From: Arsenophonus apicola
GTDB taxonomy: Bacteria; Pseudomonadota; Gammaproteobacteria; Enterobacterales; Enterobacteriaceae
Assembly: GCF_020268605.1 (NCBI RefSeq)
Contig: NZ_CP084222.1
Location: 992,001 to 1,056,000 of the forward strand
DNA: 64,000 nucleotides
Reading direction: 5' to 3'
Notes under the pieces: generated by a model
The model's input: only the letters and a program-made list of their open reading frames with translations
Database searches by the model: none
What the model was told of the DNA's origin: nothing
Position numbers and translations under genes: made by a program
Shown here: positions 1 through 8,185 of the stretch, one piece after another
Layout: each line of letters opens with the position of its first letter
Position numbering within the stretch: the first letter of the stretch is position 1

Positions 1-1589
1 TAGGTTTAACCATCCCGGTTGGTAAAGATTCAATGTCAATGAAGACCACCTGGCATGAAGGCGAACAGATTTGTGAGATGACCGCGCCACTTTCTGTTGT
101 TATTACGGCTTTTTCTCGGGTTGAAGATGTTCGTTTAACGGTTACACCTGAACTGAAAAGTGATCAAGATAATGCATTATTATTAATAGATCTCGGCCAG
201 GGGCATAATGCATTGGGTGGTTCAGCATTGGCGCAGGTTTATCAGCAATTAGGTGATCATGCACCGGATGTGCGTGATGCTAACTTATTAAGAGGCTTTT
301 TTAATGCGATTCAGGCGCTTATAAAAGAACAAAAATTATTAGCTTATCATGATCGCTCTGATGGTGGCCTATTTGTTACATTAGCTGAAATGGCATTTGC
401 TGGTCACTGTGGTTTGAATATTGATATCGGTCATTGTGATAAAGATATTCTTGCGGCTTTATTCAGTGAAGAATTAGGTGCAGTCATCCAAGTCAAGCAA
501 GCGGATAGGGAAATGGTGGAAGCTTGTTTAGCTGAGCATGGATTGGCTGAGTGTGTTCAGTATATTGGTATGGCAATTAATGACGATATTGTTGCTATCA
601 ACAGCCATGGCAAAGAAATTTATCGTGAAAAGCGTAGTCAATTGCGATTATGGTGGGCTGAGACCAGTTGGCAAATGCAACGTTTACGAGATAATCCTGA
701 GTGTGCCGATCAAGAACATCAAGCTAAACAAGATCTGACAGATCCGGGATTGAATGTAAAATTAAATTTTGATCCAGCAGATGACATTGCTGCGCCCTAT
801 ATTATGACAAACCGCTCACCAAAAGTGGCTGTTTTACGTGAACAGGGGGTCAATTCCCATATTGAAATGGCGGCTGCATTTTATCGTGCAGGTTTTACTG
901 CCATCGATGTGCATATGAGTGATTTGTTAGCTGGTAGAGTAACACTCGCTGATTTTCAGCTGTTAGTTGCCTGTGGCGGCTTTTCTTATGGTGATGTATT
1001 GGGTGCCGGAGAAGGCTGGGCAAAATCAATTTTATTCAATTCACGTGTACATGACGAATTTGCTGACTTTTTTACTCGCTCTGATACTTTATCTTTAGGC
1101 ATATGTAATGGGTGTCAAATGATGTCTAATCTCCATCAGTTAATTCCAGGTGCTGAACATTGGCCACGATTTGTACGTAATCGTTCAGAGCGGTTTGAAG
1201 CGCGTTTTAGCTTGGTAAAAGTGATGGAAAGTCCTTCGCTATTTTTACAAGATATAGCCGGTTGCCAGCTACCAATAGCGGTTTCTCATGGTGAGGGACA
1301 AGTTGAGATGCGTAACATGGCTGATGTTAACCAGTTGGAAAAAAATCATTTAGTCGCGCTACGCTTTGTTGATAATTATGGTCAGGTTACTCAACAGTAT
1401 CCTGCAAATCCAAATGGTTCGATTAATGGTATTACTGCGGTGACGAGCTTAGATGGGCGGGCGACTATCATGATGCCGCATCCGGAGCGAGTATTTCGTA
1501 CAGTTAGCCATTCCTGGCATCCACCAGAGTGGGGCGAAGATAGCCCCTGGATGCGTATTTTCCGTAATGCTCGTCGTCAGTTGGGTTAA
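1..1589 (+). CDS. purL: Phosphoribosylformylglycinamidine synthase, C-terminal part (5' end outside window)
   Basis: PurL converts FGAR, glutamine and ATP to FGAM in purine synthesis in the cytoplasm. The reading frame is already open at base 3, giving GLTIPVGKDSMSMKT before the first ATG at 33, so this is the 3' part of a gene whose full product is about 1,295 residues in E. coli; about 529 residues are seen. The last 260 residues form the glutamine amidotransferase domain: PKVAVLREQGVNS opens it, the nucleophile Cys lies in GICNGCQ, and the His/Glu of the triad lie in MMPHPER. The extreme C-terminus (RIFRNARRQLG) is intact. PurR control would lie upstream of the window and cannot be judged here. 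Confidence 0.97.
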   Translation, partial: GLTIPVGKDSMSMKTTWHEGEQICEMTAPLSVVITAFSRVEDVRLTVTPELKSDQDNALLLIDLGQGHNALGGSALAQVYQQLGDHAPDVRDANLLRGFFNAIQALIKEQKLLAYHDRSDGGLFVTLAEMAFAGHCGLNIDIGHCDKDILAALFSEELGAVIQVKQADREMVEACLAEHGLAECVQYIGMAINDDIVAINSHGKEIYREKRSQLRLWWAETSWQMQRLRDNPECADQEHQAKQDLTDPGLNVKLNFDPADDIAAPYIMTNRSPKVAVLREQGVNSHIEMAAAFYRAGFTAIDVHMSDLLAGRVTLADFQLLVACGGFSYGDVLGAGEGWAKSILFNSRVHDEFADFFTRSDTLSLGICNGCQMMSNLHQLIPGAEHWPRFVRNRSERFEARFSLVKVMESPSLFLQDIAGCQLPIAVSHGEGQVEMRNMADVNQLEKNHLVALRFVDNYGQVTQQYPANPNGSINGITAVTSLDGRATIMMPHPERVFRTVSHSWHPPEWGEDSPWMRIFRNARRQLG

Positions 1590-1814
1590 TTAGATATTTT
1601 CTTCTGTGGCTAATTTTAGTGATAAAAAAATGGTTAGAGATAGGCGATAAAATGTAACGATAATTTTTTGATTGAAAATAAGTAGAATAGGTTTGATGAT
1701 CAGCTAAATTTAGTTGAAACTCAATGTTAATTATTATTAAAATTAATTAATAATTGGTTAAATTGTTGGTTAAGTTCTCTAACTGTCGCTAATTGACAAG
1801 TAATCAAAATAAAT

Positions 1815-1832
1815 TGTCTCAAAACGGAGACA
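1815..1832 (+). promoter_or_regulatory. Probable GlrR activator site 1 upstream of glmY
   Basis: A perfect TGTC-N10-GACA match, the consensus bound by the response regulator GlrR (QseF) upstream of glmY in enterobacteria. It lies about 170 bases upstream of the sigma-54 promoter at 2001, a normal enhancer distance. GlrR itself is encoded at 4735-6072. Confidence 0.75.
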
Positions 1833-1877
1833 TTTAATTGTATGATTTTTTATTATTATCTCATTCACTCTATGAAA

Positions 1878-1895
1878 TGTCGCAAATAGGCGACA
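1878..1895 (+). promoter_or_regulatory. Probable GlrR activator site 2 upstream of glmY
   Basis: A second perfect TGTC-N10-GACA dyad, 63 bases downstream of the first and about 105 bases upstream of the sigma-54 -24 element. That is six helical turns from site 1, so both sites could face the same side of the DNA. A looser copy (TGTC-N7-GACA at 1784-1798) may be a decayed third site. Confidence 0.75.
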
Positions 1896-2000
1896 TTTTT
1901 ACTAAAATAGAGGCATTAAATTTAACGAAACACCATTTTAAAACCTTAAAAATTTTATTTTTTATTAAATTTCAATCAATTATAATTTCTTTTAAAAAGA

Positions 2001-2016
2001 TGGCATATAAAATGCA
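2001..2016 (+). promoter_or_regulatory. Sigma-54 promoter of glmY
   Basis: TGGCAT-N5-ATGCA fits the -24/-12 consensus TGGCAC-N5-TTGCA with the invariant GG (2002-2003) and GC (2014-2015) correctly spaced. It places the transcript start near 2026-2030, exactly where similarity to GlmY RNA begins. Together with the two GlrR sites this forms a complete enhancer-dependent promoter. Confidence 0.8.
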
Positions 2017-2029
2017 TATTATGTTGGGT

Positions 2030-2235
2030 AGTTGCTCATTCAACTTTTTATGTCGGACCCAATGTAGAGGGATATATACCACATAAACCAGGAATGATGC
2101 CAAAAGTAAGGTGCCTACCGTCCAGCAGCATGATATTGCTTATTAACTGGCTTTATCAAACATCGGGCGACACGTGGAGTGAGGCACCATTTATAAAAAT
2201 TCGCTGCTCTCCTCGCCGATATGGGCGGGGTGCAG
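2030..2235 (+). ncRNA. glmY: Small regulatory RNA GlmY
   Basis: GlmY is the decoy sRNA that binds the adaptor RapZ and so protects GlmZ, which activates glmS translation; it couples glucosamine-6-phosphate supply to cell wall synthesis. The region between purL and glrK is the glmY locus of E. coli. The sequence keeps family landmarks: GCTCATTC at the 5' end, TTATGT, ACCACATAAA, AGGAATGA, CTACCGTCCA and GTGGAGTGAGGCACC. The 3' end is set at a GC-rich hairpin (2204-2235, stem with CCTCGCC at 2211 and GGCGGGG at 2224), which has only a weak T tract, so the end is approximate. The paralogue GlmZ is very similar; synteny decides for GlmY. Confidence 0.85.
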
Positions 2236-2456
2236 TGAGTTATTAGATAAAGTATTTATTGCTGCTTTAGCCCATGAATATTATTTACCTTCCTTGTCTT
2301 ACTTCCTTATTGATTATTTAAAATTTCATCCTTGATATTCGTGATTAACAGGCTGTTTTTAACATAACAATTGATTAGATATTTTTATTAAATTACGAGA
2401 CAAATTCACTATCGCATAAAAGTTCTGTTACCATAATAGTATGAATAGGTAATGAG

Positions 2457-3896
2457 ATGATTTCTTTGAATAAATGGCATTCTTTTCCGCGCTCACTACG
2501 CCAACTGGTGGTGATGGCTTTTTTATTGGTTCTATTGCCATTATTAATATTGGCCTATCAGGCCTATCAAAGTTTAGATGAGTTGAGTAATCAAGCAGCT
2601 GATATTAATCGTACTACCTTGCTTGATGCCAGGCGAAGTGAAATCATGACCAGCACTGCGCTTGAAATGGAACGTAGTTATCGTCAATATTGTGTGTTAA
2701 ACGATCAAACTTTTGCTGCGCTTTATAAGAAAAAACGGCAAGAATATAGTGATATGTTAGCGCGTCAACTGGCTATTTTGCCCGATAAAAGCCAAATCGC
2801 CACTATTCAAACCTTACTGGAAGATCTCTCCGATTTAAAATGCGAAAATAATTCGCCTATTCCAGAAATGGCTACGGCGCTTGAACGTTTTTCGGTTACC
2901 AATAACCAATTAGTACAATTAACACGGGATGTCGTATTTGGACGTGGTACTCAATTGCAGAATGCGATTGCTGAGAAAGGGCAATATTTTGGTTGGCAAA
3001 CACTAATTGTCTTTTTATTGAGTGTATTATTAGTTGTTTTATTTACTAGAATGATTATTGGTCCGGTGAAAGCTATAGAGCGTATGATTAATCATCTTGG
3101 GGCAGGAGGAACACTTTTTACTAGATTAGAGCGTTTTAAAGGCCCCAGTGAACTACGTTCATTGGCTCAGCGTATAGTTTGGTTGAGTGAACGACTTCGT
3201 TGGCTGGAGTCACAACGACATGAATTTTTACGTCACATTTCTCATGAATTAAAAACACCTTTAGCCAGCATGCGTGAAGGGGCTGAACTATTAGCTGATG
3301 AAGTAGCAGGACCTCTAACTTTAGATCAACGAGAGGTTGTCGCTATATTGGATAATAGTAGTAAACATTTGCAACAACTTATTGAGCAATTATTAGACTA
3401 TAATCGTCAGTTAGCTGATGGGCCGGCACAGATTCAGCAAATTGATTTAACCAAGTTGGTGGCAAATGTCGTTTCTTCACATAACCTAACGGCTAGATCT
3501 AAAAATATGCAAACTGAAATTGAGTTGAATATGACTCACTGTCGTGCAGAGCCTACATTTTTGGCTAGAGTGATCGATAATCTCTATTCTAATGCAGTGC
3601 ACTACGGTTCTGAATCGGGTAAGATTTGGATAATAAGTAATGAAACTGATGATAAACTCCAAATCGATATCGCTAATACAGGAACACCCATTCCAGAAGC
3701 TGAACAAAATATGATTTATGAACCTTTTTTTCAGGGATCTTTATTGCGTAAAGGGGCAGTAAAAGGTAGCGGGTTAGGATTAAGTATTGCCCAAGATTGT
3801 ATTAAGAGAATGAATGGTCAATTGTTGCTTATCGACTGTCCGTTTGCTGATGTCTGTTTTCGTATTGAACTACCACTAACCACAGAGTATGAATAA
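2457..3896 (+). CDS. glrK: Sensor histidine kinase GlrK (QseE)
   Basis: Inner-membrane sensor kinase that phosphorylates GlrR to drive glmY and rpoE transcription. The 479-residue product matches E. coli GlrK (475) along its length. An N-terminal membrane segment (about residues 16-33) and a second (about 181-199) enclose a periplasmic region. A HAMP-like stretch follows, then the H-box with the phospho-acceptor His in FLRHISHELKTPL (about 260), and ATP-binding N, G1 and G2 boxes (NLYSNAVHYG, GTPIPEAEQ, GSGLGLSIA). No lesion is seen. The stop overlaps the qseG start (TAATG), so the genes are probably translationally coupled. Confidence 0.97.
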   Translation: MISLNKWHSFPRSLRQLVVMAFLLVLLPLLILAYQAYQSLDELSNQAADINRTTLLDARRSEIMTSTALEMERSYRQYCVLNDQTFAALYKKKRQEYSDMLARQLAILPDKSQIATIQTLLEDLSDLKCENNSPIPEMATALERFSVTNNQLVQLTRDVVFGRGTQLQNAIAEKGQYFGWQTLIVFLLSVLLVVLFTRMIIGPVKAIERMINHLGAGGTLFTRLERFKGPSELRSLAQRIVWLSERLRWLESQRHEFLRHISHELKTPLASMREGAELLADEVAGPLTLDQREVVAILDNSSKHLQQLIEQLLDYNRQLADGPAQIQQIDLTKLVANVVSSHNLTARSKNMQTEIELNMTHCRAEPTFLARVIDNLYSNAVHYGSESGKIWIISNETDDKLQIDIANTGTPIPEAEQNMIYEPFFQGSLLRKGAVKGSGLGLSIAQDCIKRMNGQLLLIDCPFADVCFRIELPLTTEYE

Positions 3897-4738
3897 TGCC
3901 AAATTGGTCTAATTACAACACCCTAATAGCCGCAGGGATAATGCGGAAAACATGGCATATTGCATCAGCTAGTCTAAGTTGTGAGGGATTTTTTTCCACT
4001 AGCTGGAAAATAAAGTTAACAACACTTTTTTTACCCTTTTTATTAATAGCATGTAGTAAGTCTCATCATCCATTACCTCTGGATATGATAAATGAATCGA
4101 TGCCAATAGAAGAACGTATAACAGATTATCGCTACGTAAATTGTGAAAAAATATGGAATATAGACAGTGAGAATGCTACCGATAATCCGCTTTACTGGTT
4201 GAGAATAGTTGATTGCGCTAATCGATTGAATAAAGAGCAAGCGCGTTTGATGACTAAAACGATCCAGTTAATTAATTGGCAGAATGTTTTTCGTCATAGT
4301 ATCTTACTCGATGTTACAGAACCAACAGTCATCGCCCGGCGTAAAATGATTGATAATTTGAATATTTATAGTTTGCAGTTTCCTGCACCTATTCGCCCAC
4401 TATTAGAATTATGGCGCGAAAATCAAATACAGACTGTTTATCTTGAAGAAGCAAATGCTAAATATTTACGTTTACAACAAGAAAGCGATAATAAATTAGA
4501 CCGTCTTACTGAACAAAATGCTCATCTCACCTATGAATTAAATATTATCTCACGTAAGTTGGAAAATCTGAAAGATATTGAACGACAACTTTCTTCACGT
4601 AAACAGGAACAAGCAGTAGCAAGCGGAAAAATGGATAAAAGTAGTGCCAATTCTGCACCAAATAGCACAGAGTCAAAAACACCAGATGTGACTAAAGAGT
4701 CGCATTCGGTTGATAAAAGTGGAGAAAATCCGCAATGA
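3896..4738 (+). CDS. qseG: QseG-like outer-membrane lipoprotein of the GlrK/GlrR system
   Basis: QseG sits in the outer membrane and interacts with the kinase QseE/GlrK. The middle of this 280-residue product resembles E. coli QseG (NPLYWLR..DCA..L, and RKLENLKDIERQLSSRKQE), and a lipobox (LIAC, Cys 53) follows a hydrophobic stretch. The tail is Ser/Thr/Lys-rich and probably disordered; residues about 185-240 look coiled-coil. The first ATG overlaps the glrK stop, but it makes a 52-residue leader, long for a lipoprotein; an internal ATG at 3941 preceded by AGGGA is a credible alternative start. The 3' end overlaps glrR by 4 bases (ATGA). Confidence 0.88.
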   Translation: MPNWSNYNTLIAAGIMRKTWHIASASLSCEGFFSTSWKIKLTTLFLPFLLIACSKSHHPLPLDMINESMPIEERITDYRYVNCEKIWNIDSENATDNPLYWLRIVDCANRLNKEQARLMTKTIQLINWQNVFRHSILLDVTEPTVIARRKMIDNLNIYSLQFPAPIRPLLELWRENQIQTVYLEEANAKYLRLQQESDNKLDRLTEQNAHLTYELNIISRKLENLKDIERQLSSRKQEQAVASGKMDKSSANSAPNSTESKTPDVTKESHSVDKSGENPQ

Positions 4739-6072
4739 CAGTGCATAAATCAGCCAACTTACTGTTGGTAGATGATGATCCCGGTCTGCTGAAATTATTG
4801 GGCATGCGTTTAACCAGCGAAGGATTTAAAGTGGTTACCGCAGAAAATGGTGCGGATGCCTTGAAAATTTTAGCAAAAGATAAAATTGATCTGGTAATCA
4901 GTGATTTGCGTATGGATGAAATGGATGGCATGGCACTTTTTGCTGAGATACAGAAACAACAGCCAGGTATGCCGGTTATTATTTTAACGGCACATGGTTC
5001 AATCCCTGACGCGGTAGCTGCAACACAAAGAGGGGTATCAAGTTTTCTTACTAAGCCGGTTGATCGTGATGCCCTTTATAAAGCGATTGGTGAAGCCTTG
5101 GCTATGTCAATTTCCGTTTCTGATGAAAATTGGAGTGAAGAAATTGTCACCCGGAGCCCGATAATGCTTCGTTTATTAGAACAGGCACGTATGGTGGCGC
5201 AATCTGATGTTAGTGTATTAATCAATGGCCAAAGTGGCACCGGTAAAGAAGTATTGGCGCGTGCAATTCATCGTGCTAATTCTAGAGCTAAAAAGCCCTT
5301 TATTGCAATTAACTGTGGGGCTTTACCTGAGCAGCTTTTAGAATCTGAGCTGTTTGGCCATGCCAAAGGCGCTTTTACCGGTGCGGTTACCCATCGTGAG
5401 GGTTTGTTTCTTGCCGCGCAAGGGGGAACATTATTTCTTGATGAAATTGGTGATATGCCTTTGTCGCTTCAAGTGAAACTATTACGGGTTTTGCAGGAAC
5501 GTAAAGTACGCCCTTTGGGCAGTAACCGGGATCTAGATATTGATGTTCGAATTATTTCAGCCACTCATCGTGATTTACCAAAGGCAATGGAAAAAAATGA
5601 ATTTCGAGAAGACCTCTATTACCGTTTAAATGTGGTAAATATCAAAATTCCTGCCCTTAATGAACGTCCAGAAGATATTCCTTTATTAGCTAATCATTTG
5701 TTAAGGGAATCAATAAAACGTCATAAACCTTTTGTGCGTAGCTTATCGAAAGATGCGATGAAATGTTTAATGGCGGCAAGTTGGCCGGGTAATGTAAGGC
5801 AATTAGTGAATGTGATTGAGCAGTGTGTTGCATTAACCACGGCGCCAGTTATTAGTGAAGCATTAGTCATGCAGGCGCTGCAAGGCGAGAATACCGCATT
5901 ACCTACTTTTGTTGAGGCTCGCAATCAATTTGAACTGAATTATTTGCGCAAATTATTACAAATGACAAAAGGCAATGTTACCCACGCAGCACGTATGGCA
6001 GGTCGCAATCGAACTGAGTTTTATAAATTATTAGCCAGACATAAACTGGATGCTAATGATTTTAAAGAATAA
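4735..6072 (+). CDS. glrR: Sigma-54-dependent response regulator GlrR (QseF)
   Basis: NtrC-type activator that switches on sigma-54 promoters such as glmY. The 445 residues comprise a receiver domain (phospho-acceptor Asp57 in VISDLRMDEMDG, Lys in TKPVD), an AAA+ domain with Walker A GQSGTGKE and the sigma-54 contact loop GAFTGA, and a C-terminal helix-turn-helix (NVTHAARMAGRNRTEFYKLL). Every catalytic motif is present, so glmY control should work. ATG overlaps the qseG stop, giving a glrK-qseG-glrR operon. Perfect target sites lie at 1815 and 1878. Confidence 0.98.
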   Translation: MTVHKSANLLLVDDDPGLLKLLGMRLTSEGFKVVTAENGADALKILAKDKIDLVISDLRMDEMDGMALFAEIQKQQPGMPVIILTAHGSIPDAVAATQRGVSSFLTKPVDRDALYKAIGEALAMSISVSDENWSEEIVTRSPIMLRLLEQARMVAQSDVSVLINGQSGTGKEVLARAIHRANSRAKKPFIAINCGALPEQLLESELFGHAKGAFTGAVTHREGLFLAAQGGTLFLDEIGDMPLSLQVKLLRVLQERKVRPLGSNRDLDIDVRIISATHRDLPKAMEKNEFREDLYYRLNVVNIKIPALNERPEDIPLLANHLLRESIKRHKPFVRSLSKDAMKCLMAASWPGNVRQLVNVIEQCVALTTAPVISEALVMQALQGENTALPTFVEARNQFELNYLRKLLQMTKGNVTHAARMAGRNRTEFYKLLARHKLDANDFKE

Positions 6073-6098
6073 TTATTATGTCTGGAGAGTGAAATTTT

Positions 6099-7721
6099 AT
6101 GAACCGAACGCTGAATATTGCACTAGCACAATTAAATTGGCTGGTAGGTGATATTGAAGGCAACTGTGAACGCATGTTGCAGGAAGCTAAGGCTCAACAG
6201 TTACAGGGTGCGGATCTTATTCTGTTTTCGGAATTGGCTTTAACTGGCTATCCGCCGGAGGATTTACTTTTTCGGTCGGATTTTTACCAACGTTGTAACA
6301 AACAGCTTGATCGCCTTCAAGAGGCTAGTCAAAATATAGCCATTGTCGTAGGTCATCCATGGCAGCAAAATGAAAAATGTTATAATGCATTGTCATTTTT
6401 CTGGCAGGGACAAATGGTGGCGCGTTATTTTAAGCAACAATTGCCTAATTATGGTGTTTTTGATGAAAAGCGCTATTTTTATGCTGGTCACGAAAGTTGT
6501 GTATTATCTTTTAAAGGTTATAAATTAGGTTTTTTAATTTGTGAAGATGTTTGGTTTGATGAACCAGTTGATAAAATTAAAGCATTAGGCGCTGATGTTC
6601 TGATTATCATTAATGCTTCACCTTATAATCGCGAAAAACCCCATATCCGTACAAAGTTATTAAAATCTCATAGTCAAAGAACGCATTTGCCAATTGTCTA
6701 TTTAAACCAGGTTGGCGGGCAGGATGAACTTATATTTGATGGTGGCTCAAAAGTATTTAATGGAAAGGGTGAGGTAACGCATTATTTAGCGCAGTTTGCT
6801 GAGCAAGTTATCCTGTGTAAATTTAATGATTACGAACCGCTGCCAGTAGCTAATTTAGCTAAAACTTTATCGCCTACCGCTCAAGTTTATGAAGCATTAG
6901 TCATGGCAACCCGTGACTATATTAATAAAAATGGCTCCTCTGGCGTTATTTTGGGATTATCAGGTGGAATTGATTCAGCTTTAACCTTGGCTATTGCAGT
7001 AGATGCTTTAGGAAAAGATAAAGTTCAGGCTGTAATGATGCCTTTTAAATATACAGCTGAGATAAGCATCCATGATGCCAGAGAACAGGCAGAATTGTTA
7101 GGGATTGAATTTGCGATAGTATCTATTGAAGCTATGTATGATGCATTTATGGCTGGTTTGTCGCCCTTATTTGCAGACATGACTGCCGGCACAACCGAAG
7201 AGAATTTGCAGGCTCGCTGTCGGGCTATTATTCTGATGGCAATATCCAATAAGAGTGGCCGTTTAGTATTAACGACCAGTAACAAAAGTGAATCGGCAGT
7301 AGGTTATACTACTCTCTATGGTGATATGGCCGGTGGTTTTGCGGTATTGAAAGATGTACCGAAGACGTTAGTATTTGAGCTGGCAAAATATCGTAATACC
7401 ATTTCAGCAAACATCCCTCAGCGCGTGATTGAGCGGCCACCTACTGCTGAGCTAGCGCCAGGGCAACTCGATCAGGATAGTCTACCACCTTATCCTGTGC
7501 TGGATGCGATCTTGGAAGGTTATGTAGAACAGGATAAATCGGTCAGTGAATTAGTTGCGGCTGGATTTGATGAGGTAACAGTACGTAGGGTGATCAAGCT
7601 AGTTGATATTAATGAATATAAACGACGTCAAGCACCAGTAGGTCCGCGCGTTACAATTAGAAATTTCAATAAGGATAGGCGTTACCCAATTACTTCGGGT
7701 TTTGGTCGTAAAAACTGGTGA
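6099..7721 (+). CDS. nadE: Glutamine-dependent NAD+ synthetase
   Basis: Final step of NAD synthesis: amidation of deamido-NAD+ using glutamine. The 540-residue protein is the long form, with an N-terminal nitrilase-type glutaminase domain (catalytic Glu in FSELALTGYPPEDLL, Lys in FDEKRYF, Cys in LICEDVW) fused to a C-terminal NAD synthetase domain with the ATP-pyrophosphatase loop LSGGIDSALT. E. coli has only a short ammonia-dependent NadE at a different locus, so both type and position differ. A GGAGAG ribosome site precedes the ATG, 26 bases after glrR, and glnB follows after 16 bases, so the three are probably cotranscribed. Confidence 0.95.
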   Translation: MNRTLNIALAQLNWLVGDIEGNCERMLQEAKAQQLQGADLILFSELALTGYPPEDLLFRSDFYQRCNKQLDRLQEASQNIAIVVGHPWQQNEKCYNALSFFWQGQMVARYFKQQLPNYGVFDEKRYFYAGHESCVLSFKGYKLGFLICEDVWFDEPVDKIKALGADVLIIINASPYNREKPHIRTKLLKSHSQRTHLPIVYLNQVGGQDELIFDGGSKVFNGKGEVTHYLAQFAEQVILCKFNDYEPLPVANLAKTLSPTAQVYEALVMATRDYINKNGSSGVILGLSGGIDSALTLAIAVDALGKDKVQAVMMPFKYTAEISIHDAREQAELLGIEFAIVSIEAMYDAFMAGLSPLFADMTAGTTEENLQARCRAIILMAISNKSGRLVLTTSNKSESAVGYTTLYGDMAGGFAVLKDVPKTLVFELAKYRNTISANIPQRVIERPPTAELAPGQLDQDSLPPYPVLDAILEGYVEQDKSVSELVAAGFDEVTVRRVIKLVDINEYKRRQAPVGPRVTIRNFNKDRRYPITSGFGRKNW

Positions 7722-7737
7722 TAATAGGATAAATTTG

Positions 7738-8076
7738 ATGAAAAAAATTGATGCAATTATCAAACCTTTCAAGTTAGATGATGTAAGAGAAGCTTTAGCC
7801 GATGTAGGCGTAACCGGAATGACAGTCACGGAAGTAAAAGGGTTTGGACGGCAAAAAGGTCATACAGAACTTTATCGCGGTGCAGAATATATGGTTGATT
7901 TTTTGCCTAAAGTAAAAATTGAAATTGTTGTTTCAGACGATATTGTTGATAGTTGTGTCGAGACGATAACGCAAACCGCACAGACAGGAAAAATTGGTGA
8001 TGGTAAAATCTTTGTTTATGATATTGCTCAGGTGATCCGAATTCGAACCGGTGAGCAGGATGAAGCGGCTATTTGA
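7738..8076 (+). CDS. glnB: Nitrogen regulatory protein P-II
   Basis: Trimeric signal protein that senses 2-oxoglutarate and ATP/ADP and controls NtrB and glutamine synthetase adenylylation. The 112-residue product has the uridylylation site Tyr51 in the T-loop (GHTELYRGAEYMVD) and the C-terminal TGKIGDGKIFV motif. The frame is open further upstream to 7702, but family alignment and the upstream AGGAT select ATG 7738. It follows nadE closely, a pairing that puts a glutamine-consuming enzyme beside a nitrogen sensor. Confidence 0.97.
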   Translation: MKKIDAIIKPFKLDDVREALADVGVTGMTVTEVKGFGRQKGHTELYRGAEYMVDFLPKVKIEIVVSDDIVDSCVETITQTAQTGKIGDGKIFVYDIAQVIRIRTGEQDEAAI

Positions 8077-8084
8077 TTTTAAAG

Positions 8085-8153
8085 GGTAACAGATGGTTGA
8101 AAGTTACAAAGGAGTTGATATGGAATCTGTAACCTCCTATCCCACCTGTTACC
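8085..8153 (+). other. Structured 3' region of glnB with a possible tiny ORF
   Basis: Between the convergent glnB and hmp lies an inverted repeat, GGTAACAG (8085-8092) with CTGTTACC (8146-8153), enclosing a second one, GTTACA (8103-8108) with TGTAAC (8128-8133). There is no T tract, so this is not a classical terminator. Inside it AAAGGAG lies five bases before an ATG at 8120 that opens a 16-codon frame to TAG (ends 8170). Whether the peptide is made is unknown. Confidence 0.35.
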
Positions 8154-8185
8154 ACTTATCTTGCTTTTAGTGTTGGTTTTAATGG

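Noticed and set aside
1784..1798. Third GlrR site (TGTC...GACA)
   Set aside because: Half-sites are 7 bases apart instead of 10, so it was not listed as a functional site.
1838..2086. Open frame of 82 codons between purL and glrK
   Set aside because: It overlaps the GlrR site, the sigma-54 promoter and the GlmY RNA, is Ile/Phe/Lys-rich as expected of AT-rich noncoding DNA, and lacks a ribosome site.
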